Below are positions 42,287-54,277 of a stretch of DNA of 64,000 bases, one piece after another. The notes below the pieces were generated by a model, which was not told where the DNA came from, did not search any database, and saw only the letters and a program-made list of their open reading frames with translations. Location of the stretch: NCBI GenBank assembly GCA_010015675.1, contig ML976985.1, positions 124,001 to 188,000 of the forward strand. The letters run 5' to 3'. Numbering within the stretch: the first letter of the stretch is position 1; every line of letters starts with the position of its first letter. The translations under genes and the position numbers were made by a program. Origin of the DNA: Byssothecium circinans (Eukaryota > Ascomycota > Dothideomycetes > Pleosporales > Massarinaceae).

Positions 42287-43576
42287 TGTATATTGTGGAG
42301 ACACGTGGGGAGTGGAGAGTGTTGTGAGGCATCTTGTCGGGGCGGAGGCTGATGTTTTGTAGACATTAGCTAGGGTTGGAGCCGAGGCATACTTGCGGGG
42401 AAATCGTTCACTGAGACAGTCGCTCGGAAGTGCTGCGGGAGGGGGACACGGACTAGAAATGTATGATTGGACACTGGGTGGCATTTCAAGCTTTTCAGGT
42501 CAGACCGCAGATATCCACATGAATTGGGGATTCTTCATTGCTTCCGTCAATTGTAAACGAGTTCGGACGGATTCAAAGGTTCTACATATGGAAGCTGTTG
42601 GCCTTTCGAACCCGGAAGGCTACTCGAACACTGCACATTCTCAGCCATTGAATGACTGTCCGAGGAACTCTATAGCGGGACAGCCATACAAGTTTCTGCA
42701 TATACTTCCAAGATTGCACGGCGGTGTACCTACATGTATCCAGCTCCACCGGTTAGCTAAGGCATCACGTGAGCACGTGTCCGCCACGGGTTAAGACTAC
42801 GCAGATACATGTATTGTTTACAGGACCCGTATGTAAGGTAACTCCTCCAGACTCCCGTTCGTCCTTGCGAGAATGCTGGGCTAGCTGCTGAAAGCTTGTC
42901 TTGCACTTTCACACATGCAGGCTAGTGTGGGACATACATGTTCCTGTGTGTAGACTGAGTTCGTTGCAAAACCACATTTGAACCGCTAACCCGATGTTGA
43001 GCTATCGGGCTGGTCTGGACAAGGCTCAGTACTACCGCAGAGAGAGGTGTTGACTTTGCCTCTTTGCCTTGTATGTTTTTGCAAATGTTATGGCTGTTGT
43101 TGCGTTACGAAGCTGCAGGCTCCTTTTAAGGTTCTATCTCATCCCACCGTCCCATCACTAGCGAAGTAGTACCTTTGTCCCTGCGTTTGCTTGGACGCAG
43201 GATAGACCGGCGCGAACTAAGTCCACGGGAAGTCCGTAGCTATGGATGTATGTTGTTGTTTGAAGGCCAGTCTGACCTGGGAAGGTCCGGTTCCAGGCGT
43301 AAGAATGAGAATGCCTGAGCGTAAAGTGGTCGGAGGCGTCGACGGCTTGATAACGGGGACATGGAGGTTTGTCGATGTGTCGAAGAAGAACAATTGGTGT
43401 TGTCTCGCCTATGTATGCATGTGGGCCCGCATCGTCATTTGGCTTTGGCCAACAATACAGACAACCCCTGCTGTTGCTGTCAAAACAACCTCTCCTCTCG
43501 TACAACCCGATATTTGGCCCGTCTCGGATTCAGGACGTTATCATTTATACCGGCGGGTAGCCGAACGCCGCCCAGG
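42287..43576. other. Divergent intergenic region, APH kinase / CAP-Gly gene
   Basis: A 1.3-kb region with open frames on both strands but no recognisable protein. Part of the left end may code the presequence of the APH-type kinase if the upstream ATG at 42484 is used. Confidence 0.5.
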
Positions 43577-45962
43577 ATGGCCAGTCTTACGCCAGGCAGA
43601 AGGCTTAATCCGGCGCGCCCTCTTAATAACACGGCCTCTCAACCCAACCTGAACCTGGCCGCTAGCACGGCAGTCGCGCGGGAAGCATCGCGCAAAGCAT
43701 CGCTGCAAGCCCTCACCGGCCAGCAACCGACCACCCCGAAGAACAGAATGGGCGCCAACGGCCGCGACATTGAGGTGGGCGATCTCGTCGACGTGCCCGG
43801 CGGCATGCACGGCGTCGTCAAGTTTGTGGGCAGCGTGCGCGGCAAGCCAGGCACTTTTGCGGGCGTCGAACTCAGCAAAGAGTTCGCCCATCGCGGGAAG
43901 AATGACGGCGATGTTGAAGGGTAAGCGCATGCCTGAGGTTCCTGTACACAGAACCTAACTATTCTCTAGAACTCGATACTTCAAAACTGCGGCGCCTGGC
44001 GCTGGCATCTTCCTCCCTATACATCGTGCGTCTAGAAGAGGCACGCCCATGTCTCTATCCGCCTCCACCTCCATGATGCCCCCGACCCCCACGACGCCGT
44101 CCTACAACAACTTCAGCCTCTCCACCAGGGAAAAACCAAACTTCAGCCCCGATACACCCTCAATACCCAAGTTCTCGCAGTCAGTAGGACCTGGCGCGCG
44201 TGCATCCAGCCCCGTCTTCAAACGGCCGAACGGACAGTCTCTTGCGCGACCAGAGTCACCGCATCGCAGGCAGCCGAACCTTGCAGCCACACCTGCGCGA
44301 AATGGCGCTCGCACGCCCGCTGGCCTCTCCAAGAGTGTCGGCCCACCGCGATTCAATAGCCCAGGACCAAGATCAGCTGCCTTCCAGAAACCGCGAACAC
44401 CAGGCCCCCCACGACCATATTCACGCAACAATTCTCGGCTAGGGCACCACTCAACCATTGATGAAGATCTCGAGACTACCCCTACGAACTCGCGCATAAG
44501 CAATGATTCAGGGGCGAGCTTCAAGGGACGTAGGCCAGGATCCAACCAGTCAGATGACGAGGTGCTCCGCCTCACCAAACTGCTCGAGGAGCGAGAAACC
44601 CAGCTGAAAGAGCAGGCAAAATCTCTGGCTGAAATGGAGTCAAGTTTGACGGAGATACAGGAACTATTGCCAGGCGTTGGTGCTGAATTCCCACGGCCAA
44701 GAAGCCACGGCGAAGAACCAAACGATGTCGCTCAGCTGCGTGCATTGCTCCGCGAAAGGACGGAAAAAATCAATATGCTGACGGCAGAATTCGACAATCA
44801 TCGAGCAGACTTTCGTAGTACAATCGACACTTTGGAGCTCGCAAGTACAGAGACGGAACGCGTCTATGAACGAAAAGTAGACGAACTTCAGGAAGAGATC
44901 AGGGATATGCAGTCCAGGAATGCCGATGTCGAGATTGTGGCAGAGCAACTCAAACAATTGGAGGAGCTTGTGCATGAACTCGAGGAGGGTCTGGAGGACG
45001 CACGAAGAGGCGAGGCAGAAGCCCGCGGTGAAGTGGAGTTTCTGAGAGGAGAGGTAGAACGAGGGCGATCAGAGCTACGACAAGAACGAGAGAAAGCCGC
45101 AGCCGCTCTGAAAGGTGCGGGGGCCATGGTGGACGGATCGTTCAGTCCAGGCGTAAAGGAGGTTGAACAGCGGGACGATGAGATTCGAGGATTGAAGGCC
45201 ATCATCCACTCACTAAGCTCCGGTCCAGAAGAGCACGGTCGATCACCACTTTCCCGTCAAGGATCCTCCGTGAACGCAGAAGAGCTGCGGACTGCTCAAG
45301 CAAACGGGGAGCGACTGGAGCGCGAGAAGGAGGAATTGCGAGGGCTCGTTGAACGTAAAGCCTACCGGGAGGAAGAGCTCGAGCGTGAAGTTGAAAGACT
45401 AAAGAGCCAGCTAAGCGGAACAGTGCACCGGGAGAGCGTCATCAGCAATGGTATGTCGGAGCACACAGCCACACAAGAGAAGAGATCTTCCGGTCGTGAT
45501 TCTAAAAGCACCGTTGCAAGCTGGAAGGGATCACCTCAAGCTAAAAGGCGTGGACCTCCACCTGCAATGGAGCCAATGGCAGAGTCTGACACTCACTCTT
45601 CCACCGACGATGGCACTCTTTGGTGTGAGATTTGCGAGACTGCTGGTCATGACATTCTCAACTGCGCTGCTATGGGTGGAGACGTGGCCTCGAATTCTCC
45701 CACAGCTGGTCGAAATGGGAAGGACGCCGTCATTCAAGGTCTACGTGGTCTATCCTTGTCATCCGATCGGTCCCGTACTTCAGGCGGGACACCGATGAAG
45801 TCGTCAGGCAACGCGCCAACCGCACCCCTACCCCCACCGGCATTCAATACCTCGTTGGTGCCACCAAAGGGTGCGTCAATACCCGATCCGGACAAATGGT
45901 GTGCTCTCTGTGAGAGCGAGGGGCACGATGTTACCGAGTGCCCTGCGGAAGATGCGTTCTAG
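43577..45962 (+). CDS. CLIP-170 family CAP-Gly microtubule plus-end protein
   Basis: Exons 43577..43920 and 43970..45962 (49-nt intron) give 778 aa. CLIP-170 proteins (Bik1 in budding yeast, Tip1 in fission yeast) track growing microtubule ends and link them to dynein and cell polarity. The CAP-Gly domain spans residues about 64-135: DLVDVPGGMHGVVKFVGSVR, then the EB1/tubulin-binding groove GKNDGDVEG joined by splicing to TRYF. A Ser/Pro/Arg-rich microtubule-affinity region follows, then a long coiled coil (about 310-600), and two C-terminal zinc knuckles of form C-x2-C-x4-H-x4-C: CEICETAGHDILNC near 667-680 and CALCESEGHDVTEC near the end. The last residues are PAEDAF, similar to the EEY/F tail group, which is consistent with the family. 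Confidence 0.93.
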
Positions 45963-46789
45963 TTTGTCACATTAATAGGAGTGGTTTTTGCATGATACCA
46001 TGGTATCAATGGGTGCTTTTATATAGGCATTGGGCAACGTTATATACCTCTTAATATTACGATCTTGGCGCCACACAAACTTGGATCCTACATTCTCTCA
46101 TGGTGCACCTGAACTGTCTGACCTGTGATTGACCATCGACTTCCCCCTCCCTCCCACCTGTCAACTGGTGCATCGTTGGGAAAGCCGATGACGCCCCTAC
46201 ATTATGGCGAGCGGTAGACGGAATTGTTGAAAGAGCTGGAAAGAAGGGATTAAGTTTCTATGGAGATAATCAGCAAAGCTCAGCCAGCGTTTTAACCCCA
46301 AGCTGTACGCAAGAAACCATAATATCACCCTCTATTAGAGGACTAGCTTACCTAACATTTGAAGGCACCTTACGGGGATCGTGCCTTCTCAAAACACACA
46401 GTTAATGAGTCGTTCCTCCCTCAAGCTCAATTCCTCCACGTGTACCTCTCATAAAAAAGCAGTCAACGAGCTGTAGATGGGGTTAAATTGAGAAATAGCT
46501 GTTAATGAATTGTTCTGAGAAGGTAGGATCCCTCTAAGGCAGGCAATAAGGCACGTGACCTGCGGCTGCCTTCGGTGGTCAAAGCTCCTACTTTTAGTTT
46601 TGACGAAACCTCCGCCGCGATTTGCGGCTCGCCTCCAAGTACAAGCTGCCTCTCCTTTTACACCAGACCCAAGCGCATTGGTTAAGAGGCGCGATTTTAC
46701 TTTGACCTAATACAAAACTCTGACTCCACCGCGTATCTCGACTTTCCTTCTAGATCGAACGCGGTGCCGCCGCCCCAGCATCATTCATC
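45963..46789. other. Intergenic, BRR2 upstream region
   Basis: An 827-bp region between two + strand genes. It includes the 3' UTR of the CAP-Gly gene, then AT-rich sequence with a short 8-bp inverted repeat (46361-46368 with 46381-46388), then GC-richer sequence leading to BRR2. No gene is seen. Confidence 0.5.
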
Positions 46790-49700
46790 ATGGCGGACCC
46801 GAAGCAGAACAACCTCGCGCAATTCAAATATGCGGCCATGTCAAATTTGGTCCTGCAGCATGATCGACGTTTCACGAGCCGACGCGCAGACGAAGCGACG
46901 GGAGACCCAGAGTCGCTCGCTGGCCGCATAAATATTCGGGACATGGGAGGACGCACAGCACGAGACAACGTCTCCACAGATAAGAAGAAATCAAAGAATA
47001 CATTTGAGGTCGCGCGGGGGAGCTTGAACGAGGGCGGCGATGTGTTGGAGCGAGAACAGCGCAAGAGGAAGAGGGGGGACGGTACGGGTGCTTTTGGCGC
47101 GGCGAATACCTCTGTCGTGGATCTGGCTATAGAGGGCCTTCGGTACAAGCCTCGAACACCGGCGACTCGCGCAACTTTCGAGCTCATCACGACCATCGTC
47201 AGCAAGCATCTTGGAGATGTTCCTATGGTGACTACTAGGAGCGCTGCCGATCAAGTTTTGGAGTATTTGAAAGACGATGAACTGAAAGACTTTGACAAGA
47301 AGAAAGAGGTGGATGATCTTCTTGGTACCTCCATGGGCTCCAAAGAATACAACGAGCTGGTCAATCTCGGCAAGAAGATAACAGATTACGATGTGGAAGA
47401 CGAAGACGAAGAGATGGCCGATGATGTGGAAGTGGAAGGCGCAGAGGAAGACGATAATCAGGGCGTTGCTGTCGTCTTTGACGAGGATGAGGACGACGAA
47501 GACGGACCCCAGACGTTTGAAGTGAGGGATGGAGACACGTCAGATGAGGGTGAGGATGACGAGGAGCAACCGATCGAGCAGATCGGTGCTGCGGAAGGTC
47601 AGGGTGAAGCGGATGATGCACTCGCGGGTGGTGAAGATACCATCATACAAGCCGACACTGCTTTAGCAGTTTCCAACGATGATGCAAATCGCTTGATACC
47701 CGCACATGAGATCGACGCATACTGGCTTCAGCGACAGATTGGTCAGGTTTACGAAGACGCGCATACGCAGCAAGAGAAGACACAAGAGGCCCTCAGCATA
47801 CTCGCGGGCATCGACGAGGATGACGAGGAGAAGCCACTGCGTGAGATCGAGAACGAGCTCATGGAGCTCTTTGATTACGAACACCATGAACTCGTCGCGA
47901 AGCTTGTCCTCAATCGTGATCGGGTCGTATGGGTGACGAAGTGGCGGCGTGTCGCGGACGATAACGACGAGCGAGTAGCTATCGAGCGAGAAATGAGGGC
48001 TGCCGGACAGCAACAGATCCTACAAGAGCTACGTGCGCGTGAGACAGGCGTCAAGGCCGAGGGTGATGGGCCAAAGAAAATGAAGATTGATCTCAGAGAC
48101 ATCAACATTCCAGAGCCAAAAGATGTCGATATGGGAGATGCTCCGAGGCCCGACGGCTTAGTTGGGGGTCTGCAACCCTCCGGCCGCCTGGTGAACCTTG
48201 ATAACATCGTCTTCGACCAAGGAAATCACCTCATGACCAATCCAAGTGTCAAGCTACCGCAAGGCTCGACTCGTCGCCAATTCAAGGGTTACGAGGAAAT
48301 ACACGTCCCAGCGCCAAAAGCGAAGCGAGATGCCAACGAGCCGAAAAACTTCTCCACGTCGGTGCTGCCAGACTGGGCTCGTGTTGGTTTCGGCCAGTCG
48401 AAAGAGCTCAACCGCATCCAGACAAGATGCTTTGCCACGGCCTTCGAGGACGACGGCAATATGCTCATTTGCGCGCCTACTGGATCCGGAAAGACTAACG
48501 TAGCGATGCTGGCAATACTTCATGAGATTGGTAAACACCGCAACTCCCAGACCGGCGAAATTGCGCTGGATGACTTCAAGATAATCTTCATTGCCCCCTT
48601 GAAAGCTCTAGTACAAGAACAAGTAGGCAACTTCGGAAAACGTCTAGAGCCCTACGGCATTCGCGTTGCCGAGCTGACTGGTGATCGTCAACTCACCAAG
48701 CAGCAGATTGCCGAGACTCAAGTCATCGTCACGACTCCAGAAAAGTATGACGTTATCACCCGCAAAGCGACAGATACCAGCTACATCAACTTGGTGAAAC
48801 TCATCTGTATAGACGAGATTCATCTTTTGCATGACGACCGTGGCCCAGTAGTTGAGAGCATTATCAGCAGGACGATACGCCGATCTGAGCAGACCGGGGA
48901 ACCCGTTCGACTTGTTGGTTTGAGTGCCACTCTCCCCAATTACCGGGACGTAGCAAGCTTTCTACGGGTTGACCCTGACAAGGGTCTCTTCCATTTCGAT
49001 GCTACCTTTCGACCTTGCCCCTTGAAGCAAGAATTCATTGGTGTCACAGATAAGAAAGCGATCAAGCAGCTCAAGACCATGAACGACGTGTGCTACACCA
49101 AAGTATTGGAACAAGTCGGCGAACATCGCAACCAGATGCTGATCTTTGTGCATTCCCGAAAAGAAACAGCAAAGACTGCCAAGTACATTCGAGACAAGGC
49201 GCTTGAGCTGGAGACCATCGGCCAGATCCTTCGTTCTGACAATGCAACGCGGGAGATCTTGCGAACGGAAGCTGAATCTGTACAGAACGCGGACCTGAAG
49301 GACTTGGTTCCTTACGGATTTGGTATTCATCACGCTGGCATGTCACGCGAAGATAGGACCACAGTAGAAGATCTCTTCTCCGATGGCGCTATCCAGGTCC
49401 TAGTCTGCACAGCGACACTTGCTTGGGGTGTCAACCTTCCAGCTCATACCGTCATCATCAAGGGGACCCAGATATACTCACCCGAGAAGGGTAGCTGGGT
49501 CGAGCTTAGTCCGCAAGACGTCCTACAGATGCTCGGACGTGCTGGTCGCCCTCAATTCGATACATACGGCGAAGGTATTATAATCACGACACAAGCCGAG
49601 ATACAGTACTACCTATCACTCCTCAACCAACAGCTACCGATCGAATCGCAGTTCATCAGTCGACTCGCTGATAACCTGAATGCCGAAGTTGTTCTTGGCA

Positions 49701-52700
49701 ACGTACGAACCCGCGATGAGGGCGTCGATTGGCTTGGTTACACATATCTTTTCGTTCGAATGCTCCGATCGCCCGGTCTTTACCGTATAGGCCCAGAGTA
49801 CGAGAATGACACAGTCCTGGAACAGCGCAGAGTCGATCTCATACACGCCGCCGCCCATGTATTGGAGAAGGGCAATCTGGTCAAATACGATAGAAAGACT
49901 GGCGCGCTCCAGCCCACGGAACTTGGAAGGATTGCATCACATTACTACATCTCTCACAATTCCATGGCAACCTACAACACCCACATTCAACCGGGAATCA
50001 GCGCTATCGAACTTTTCCGTATATTTGCGCTTAGCGAGGAATTCAAATACATTCCCGTGCGTCAAGATGAGAAACTCGAACTTGCGAAGCTCCTTGGTCG
50101 TGTTCCTATCCCGGTTAAGGAAGGTGTCGAAGAAGCTCAGGCCAAGATCAATGTCCTGCTACAAGCCTACATCTCTCGACTCAAGCTAGAAGGTCTTGCA
50201 CTTATGGCCGATCTAGTGTATGTCACTCAGTCAGCTGGACGTATTCTACGAGCAATCTTCGAGATTTGCTTAAAGAAAGGCTGGGCGCAAGTAGCCAAGC
50301 TTGCCCTAGACTTGTGCAAGATGGCAGAAAAGCGAATGTGGCCGACCATGACACCTCTTCGACAGTTTCCTTCCTGTCCTAGAGATATAGTCCAGAAGGC
50401 AGAGCGCATCGATGTGCCCTGGTCGAACTACTTTGGTCTGGACCCGCCTAATATGGGTGAACTTCTCGGCATGCCAAAGGCAGGTAGAACCGTCTGTAAT
50501 CTCGTCGATAAGTTCCCCCGCCTGGAATTGGAGGCCGTTCCACGCCCTGTGACGAGGTCGATGCTTCGTATTGAGCTTACTTTGACGCCTAAATTCACGT
50601 GGGATGACCAGCTGCACGGAGCATCGGAAGCTTTTTGGATCCTCGTTGAAGATTGCGATGGCGAGCAAATTCTTTTCCACGACCTGTTCCTCCTACGCAA
50701 GGAGTACGCTATCCACGACGAGGACGAAATGAACCAGCACCTGATCGAGTTGACAGTGCCGATCGACGAGCCGATGCCACCAAATTACTTCATCACTGTG
50801 CTCTCTGATCGCTGGATGGGTTCTGAAACCAAGCTGGCAGTTTCATTCCAGAAACTCATTCTTCCTGACAAGTTCCCTGCCCACACTCCAGTCCTAGATC
50901 TGCAGCCGCTACCCATTTCTGCGCTTAAAAGGAAGGAGTACATGGCCTTGTATGAGAACATTGGCCGGTTCAACAAGGTACAGACTCAAGTCTTCAACTC
51001 GCTTTACACATCCGACGAGAATGTGCTCGTAAGCGCCTCCGCTGGGATTGGGAAGACTTTGTGCGCAGAGTTTGCTATCTTACGGCAATGGTCTAGTGGC
51101 GACGAGGGGCGCATTGTCTATCTCGCACCTTTCCAAGAGCTAGTCGACAACCAATTCAAAAATTGGGATTCCCGTTTATCACGGCTCCATGGCGGGAAAG
51201 ATATCGTCAAGCTCACTGGCGAGACTACGGCAGACCTACGACTACTCGAGAAAGGCGACCTCATCCTAGCTACGCCGACTCAGTGGGATTCGCTTTCACG
51301 GCAGTGGCAGCGCCGCAAGAATGTGCAGTCTATCACCCTTCTGATTGCGGATAACCTGCATATGGTGGGTGGTGTAGGCGGCCATGTCTACGAGGTTGTT
51401 GTTTCTCGCATGCAGACCATGGCTGCCCAGTTGGAGTCTAAGGTCCGTATTGTCGGTCTGAGCGTCTCCTTGTCGAACGCCCGGGACATTGGTGAATGGG
51501 TCGGCGCCAGCAAGCACACCATCTTCAACTTCAGTCCCGGCGTCCGCGCGGTACCTTTAGAGTTGAAGATTCAGACTTTCACTATCCCCCACTTTCCCTC
51601 CCTAATGTTGGCTATGGCTAAGCCGACATACAAGGCCATCACACAACTCTCACCAGACAAGCCGGCCATGGTATTTGTCCCAAGTCGAAAACAAGCTCGC
51701 ACAACAGCGGTGGATCTGTTCGCAGCGTGCGTTGCTGATGACGACGACGATCGCTTCCTCAATGCATCGCTAGACGAGATCCAGCCCATTCTCGCAAAAA
51801 TAAACGAGAAGGCGCTTGTGGAATCGCTCTCTCACGGTATTGGCTACTTCCACGAAGCCCTGAACGCTTTCGACAAGAAGGCCGTCCAGCATCTATACAA
51901 AGTTGGCGCCATCCAAGTCTTGATTGTGTCGCGCAACTCGTGCTGGGAGATTGACAGCACTGCGCATCTGGTGGTGGTGATGAACACGCAGTTTTTCGAG
52001 GGCAGAGAGCATCGCTACGTTGATTATCCCATCAGCGACTTACTCCAGATGTTCGGCAAGGCCGGCAGAGTGGGCTTAGACAAGTCGGCCAAGGGCGTAC
52101 TCATGGTCCCTGCTGTCAAGCGCGATTACTACAAGAAGTTCCTCAACGAAGCATTGCCCGTGGAAAGCTATCTCAATGACTATTTGCACGATGCCTTCGT
52201 TGCTGAGATCAGCGCTAAGACGATTGAATCCACCCAGGAAGCTGTCGATTGGTCCACGTATACGTACTTCTACCGACGACTACTCGCGAATCCGAGCTAC
52301 TACAACCTTCACGACACCTCCCATGAGAGTATCAGTGCGCATCTGTCTGAACTTGTCGAACAGACCCTGAAGGAGCTTGTTGACACAAATCTGATTGAGC
52401 ATGATGAAGAGGCGGACGAGATCACACCGCTCAACCCATGCATGATTGCGGCTTACTACAACATCTCCTTCATCACCATGCAGACTCTCATGATGTCGCT
52501 CAAAGGCAATACCAGCCTTAAAGGTGTGCTCGAAATCATCACTGCAGCGACCGAATTCGAAGACATCCAGATCCGCCGGCATGAGGACCATATACTGGGT
52601 CGCATTTACGATCGGGTGCCATACAAGATGCAGGAGCCAAATTTCGAGACACCACATTTCAAAGCCTTTGTGCTACTCCAGGCCTACTTCTCGCGGATGC

Positions 52701-53455
52701 AGCTGCCGATCGATCTCGCCAAAGATCAGGAGATCGTTGTCCGCAAAGTGCTGAACATCCTGAGTGCTAGCGTTGATGTCCTATCATCCGAAGCCCACCT
52801 CAACGCTCTCAGCGCTATGGAGCTATCTCAGATGGTCGTTCAAGCCATGTGGCAGAAGGACTCGCCACTCAAGCAAATCCCACATTTCGACAACGATACC
52901 ATCAAAGCGGTGCAAAGGTTTGACATCAATGACGTTGACGAGTTCATCAACGCCATGGACGAAGACGAGAACCCGAATTACAAAGCTTTGATGAAAGCTA
53001 TCAACCTCGAAGGTCGCCAGCTACAGGAAGTCGCTACCTTCACCAACGAATACTATCCCAATCTTGAACTTGAACACGAAGTTGTTGATCCTGACGAGAT
53101 CGCCACCAACTCGCCTTCGCACATCAAGGTGCGTGTCACGCGTAACCTTGAGGAGGATGAGAGCCCGAAGACGGAGGTTCATGCGCCTTTCTACCCTGCC
53201 GACAAGACAGAGAGCTTTTGGCTGGTAGTCGGTGACCAGAAAGAGCGCAGCCTTCTGGCAATCAAGAAGGTCACGATTGGAAGGAAGTTGGAAACGACGC
53301 TAGAGTTCACGCTTGAGCAACCTGGCGAGCATGAGTTGACGCTCTACTTGGTCAGCGACAGCTACCTTGGGGTGGATCAGGCACCGACTTTCAAGGTCAA
53401 CGCTGCAGAAGGCATGGAGGAGGATGAAGATGACGAGGATGATGATGAGCAGTAG
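46790..53455 (+). CDS. BRR2: Pre-mRNA-splicing helicase BRR2 (U5 snRNP 200-kDa subunit)
   Basis: One exon, 2221 aa. Brr2 unwinds U4/U6 to activate the spliceosome. The start MADPKQNNLAQFKYAAMSNL is typical. An acidic N-terminal plug region follows, then two Ski2-like cassettes. Cassette 1 is complete: Walker A APTGSGKT near residue 561, DEIH near 675, then SATLPN and QMLGRAGRPQFD near 912. Cassette 2 is degenerate as in other Brr2 proteins: ASAGIGKT near 1416, DNLH in place of DExH near 1520, and SVSLSN. Each cassette ends in a Sec63 module (for example LFRIFALSEEFKYIPVR). The C-terminus is an acidic run (EEDEDDEDDDEQ). It is the largest gene in the window and has no introns. Confidence 0.98.
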   Translation: MADPKQNNLAQFKYAAMSNLVLQHDRRFTSRRADEATGDPESLAGRINIRDMGGRTARDNVSTDKKKSKNTFEVARGSLNEGGDVLEREQRKRKRGDGTGAFGAANTSVVDLAIEGLRYKPRTPATRATFELITTIVSKHLGDVPMVTTRSAADQVLEYLKDDELKDFDKKKEVDDLLGTSMGSKEYNELVNLGKKITDYDVEDEDEEMADDVEVEGAEEDDNQGVAVVFDEDEDDEDGPQTFEVRDGDTSDEGEDDEEQPIEQIGAAEGQGEADDALAGGEDTIIQADTALAVSNDDANRLIPAHEIDAYWLQRQIGQVYEDAHTQQEKTQEALSILAGIDEDDEEKPLREIENELMELFDYEHHELVAKLVLNRDRVVWVTKWRRVADDNDERVAIEREMRAAGQQQILQELRARETGVKAEGDGPKKMKIDLRDINIPEPKDVDMGDAPRPDGLVGGLQPSGRLVNLDNIVFDQGNHLMTNPSVKLPQGSTRRQFKGYEEIHVPAPKAKRDANEPKNFSTSVLPDWARVGFGQSKELNRIQTRCFATAFEDDGNMLICAPTGSGKTNVAMLAILHEIGKHRNSQTGEIALDDFKIIFIAPLKALVQEQVGNFGKRLEPYGIRVAELTGDRQLTKQQIAETQVIVTTPEKYDVITRKATDTSYINLVKLICIDEIHLLHDDRGPVVESIISRTIRRSEQTGEPVRLVGLSATLPNYRDVASFLRVDPDKGLFHFDATFRPCPLKQEFIGVTDKKAIKQLKTMNDVCYTKVLEQVGEHRNQMLIFVHSRKETAKTAKYIRDKALELETIGQILRSDNATREILRTEAESVQNADLKDLVPYGFGIHHAGMSREDRTTVEDLFSDGAIQVLVCTATLAWGVNLPAHTVIIKGTQIYSPEKGSWVELSPQDVLQMLGRAGRPQFDTYGEGIIITTQAEIQYYLSLLNQQLPIESQFISRLADNLNAEVVLGNVRTRDEGVDWLGYTYLFVRMLRSPGLYRIGPEYENDTVLEQRRVDLIHAAAHVLEKGNLVKYDRKTGALQPTELGRIASHYYISHNSMATYNTHIQPGISAIELFRIFALSEEFKYIPVRQDEKLELAKLLGRVPIPVKEGVEEAQAKINVLLQAYISRLKLEGLALMADLVYVTQSAGRILRAIFEICLKKGWAQVAKLALDLCKMAEKRMWPTMTPLRQFPSCPRDIVQKAERIDVPWSNYFGLDPPNMGELLGMPKAGRTVCNLVDKFPRLELEAVPRPVTRSMLRIELTLTPKFTWDDQLHGASEAFWILVEDCDGEQILFHDLFLLRKEYAIHDEDEMNQHLIELTVPIDEPMPPNYFITVLSDRWMGSETKLAVSFQKLILPDKFPAHTPVLDLQPLPISALKRKEYMALYENIGRFNKVQTQVFNSLYTSDENVLVSASAGIGKTLCAEFAILRQWSSGDEGRIVYLAPFQELVDNQFKNWDSRLSRLHGGKDIVKLTGETTADLRLLEKGDLILATPTQWDSLSRQWQRRKNVQSITLLIADNLHMVGGVGGHVYEVVVSRMQTMAAQLESKVRIVGLSVSLSNARDIGEWVGASKHTIFNFSPGVRAVPLELKIQTFTIPHFPSLMLAMAKPTYKAITQLSPDKPAMVFVPSRKQARTTAVDLFAACVADDDDDRFLNASLDEIQPILAKINEKALVESLSHGIGYFHEALNAFDKKAVQHLYKVGAIQVLIVSRNSCWEIDSTAHLVVVMNTQFFEGREHRYVDYPISDLLQMFGKAGRVGLDKSAKGVLMVPAVKRDYYKKFLNEALPVESYLNDYLHDAFVAEISAKTIESTQEAVDWSTYTYFYRRLLANPSYYNLHDTSHESISAHLSELVEQTLKELVDTNLIEHDEEADEITPLNPCMIAAYYNISFITMQTLMMSLKGNTSLKGVLEIITAATEFEDIQIRRHEDHILGRIYDRVPYKMQEPNFETPHFKAFVLLQAYFSRMQLPIDLAKDQEIVVRKVLNILSASVDVLSSEAHLNALSAMELSQMVVQAMWQKDSPLKQIPHFDNDTIKAVQRFDINDVDEFINAMDEDENPNYKALMKAINLEGRQLQEVATFTNEYYPNLELEHEVVDPDEIATNSPSHIKVRVTRNLEEDESPKTEVHAPFYPADKTESFWLVVGDQKERSLLAIKKVTIGRKLETTLEFTLEQPGEHELTLYLVSDSYLGVDQAPTFKVNAAEGMEEDEDDEDDDEQ

Positions 53456-53982
53456 AGGGAATCACTCTGTACAAGGCTTTTCCGAAAAGTATGTATGAAG
53501 GTTGGCATGGTTCTTTTCTTGGTTTAGCAATGTGTTCTGTGTATGACTAAATAATTCAAAAGTTGGGTTCAAGAGAGCCCCCAATGTACGATGCTTCGAA
53601 TCTCACACCGTTTTCTTGAGTAGCTAGTGCTCTTGTGTAATAGAGAACGTCGGTACTAAAGTAGTAACAAGAGGCAGCAATTGCATGCATAGTCTGTATA
53701 GCCCTGCCACTCTTTGAGCGTGGCTTGACACAGAATCGCTGCTGTCGGCTTACTCAACACTGCTAAGGCCAGTAAATTGCCTTGACGGAATGGCCTGCAG
53801 GCACGAAGTTCGGCCCGCGGAGATGTCTACATCGGCAAAGCTGATGAATATTATCAAATGGCGTGCTTGCCGCTCATCGTGCCGAACCTCAGATGCCGAT
53901 GTGCTTCGGCCGCGGATACGTTTGCTTATGTTGGCCGCGGATGAGTAATTGTTAGTACCATGACGGTTTCGCCAGCTGGAGA

Positions 53983-54154
53983 GTAAGTTCTATGCCAAAT
54001 ATGGCTATTGTCAGTAGAATAAGAGTAAGTTCTACACCGAATATGGCTATTGTCGGTAGAATAATAGCAAGTTCTATAGTTACCAAATATGGCTATTGTC
54101 AGCAGAATAATAGTAAGTTCTATACCAAATATGGCTATTGTCAATAAAATAATG
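53983..54154. repeat. 42-bp tandem repeat, four copies
   Basis: The units begin at 53983, 54025, 54067 and 54113. Each starts GTAAGTTCTA (one GCAAGTTCTA) and contains CCAAATATGGCTATTGTC (one CGAATATGG) followed by AGTAGAATAATA or a variant. The third unit is 46 bp because of a 4-base insertion after TTCTATA. The copies differ by only a few bases each. Confidence 0.9.
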
Positions 54155-54277
54155 CTCACTTCTTGGAGATTTGGAATCAGCCTCCAGGGCACCGTTTTCC
54201 AAAGATGCCATATGTCGTGATATTTAGCTTACACTTCCGTCCCGAATATAAGCGTGGTCGCTAGTAGGGCAAGACAA

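Noticed and set aside
46361..46388. 8-bp inverted repeat GAAGGCAC/GTGCCTTC
   Set aside because: It is short, isolated in AT-rich intergenic DNA, not at a gene end and not repeated. It is expected by chance at this length.
46672..46712. Sequence resembling a tRNA D-arm (GCGCATTGGTTAAGAGGCG)
   Set aside because: There is no matching acceptor stem, anticodon arm or T-arm box (GGTTCGAATCC type) at the right distance.
53926..54192. 88-codon minus-strand frame across the 42-bp repeat
   Set aside because: The frame only reflects the tandem repeat. Its repeated ILLTIAIFG peptide arises from the DNA repeat, and the third unit's insertion shifts its phase.
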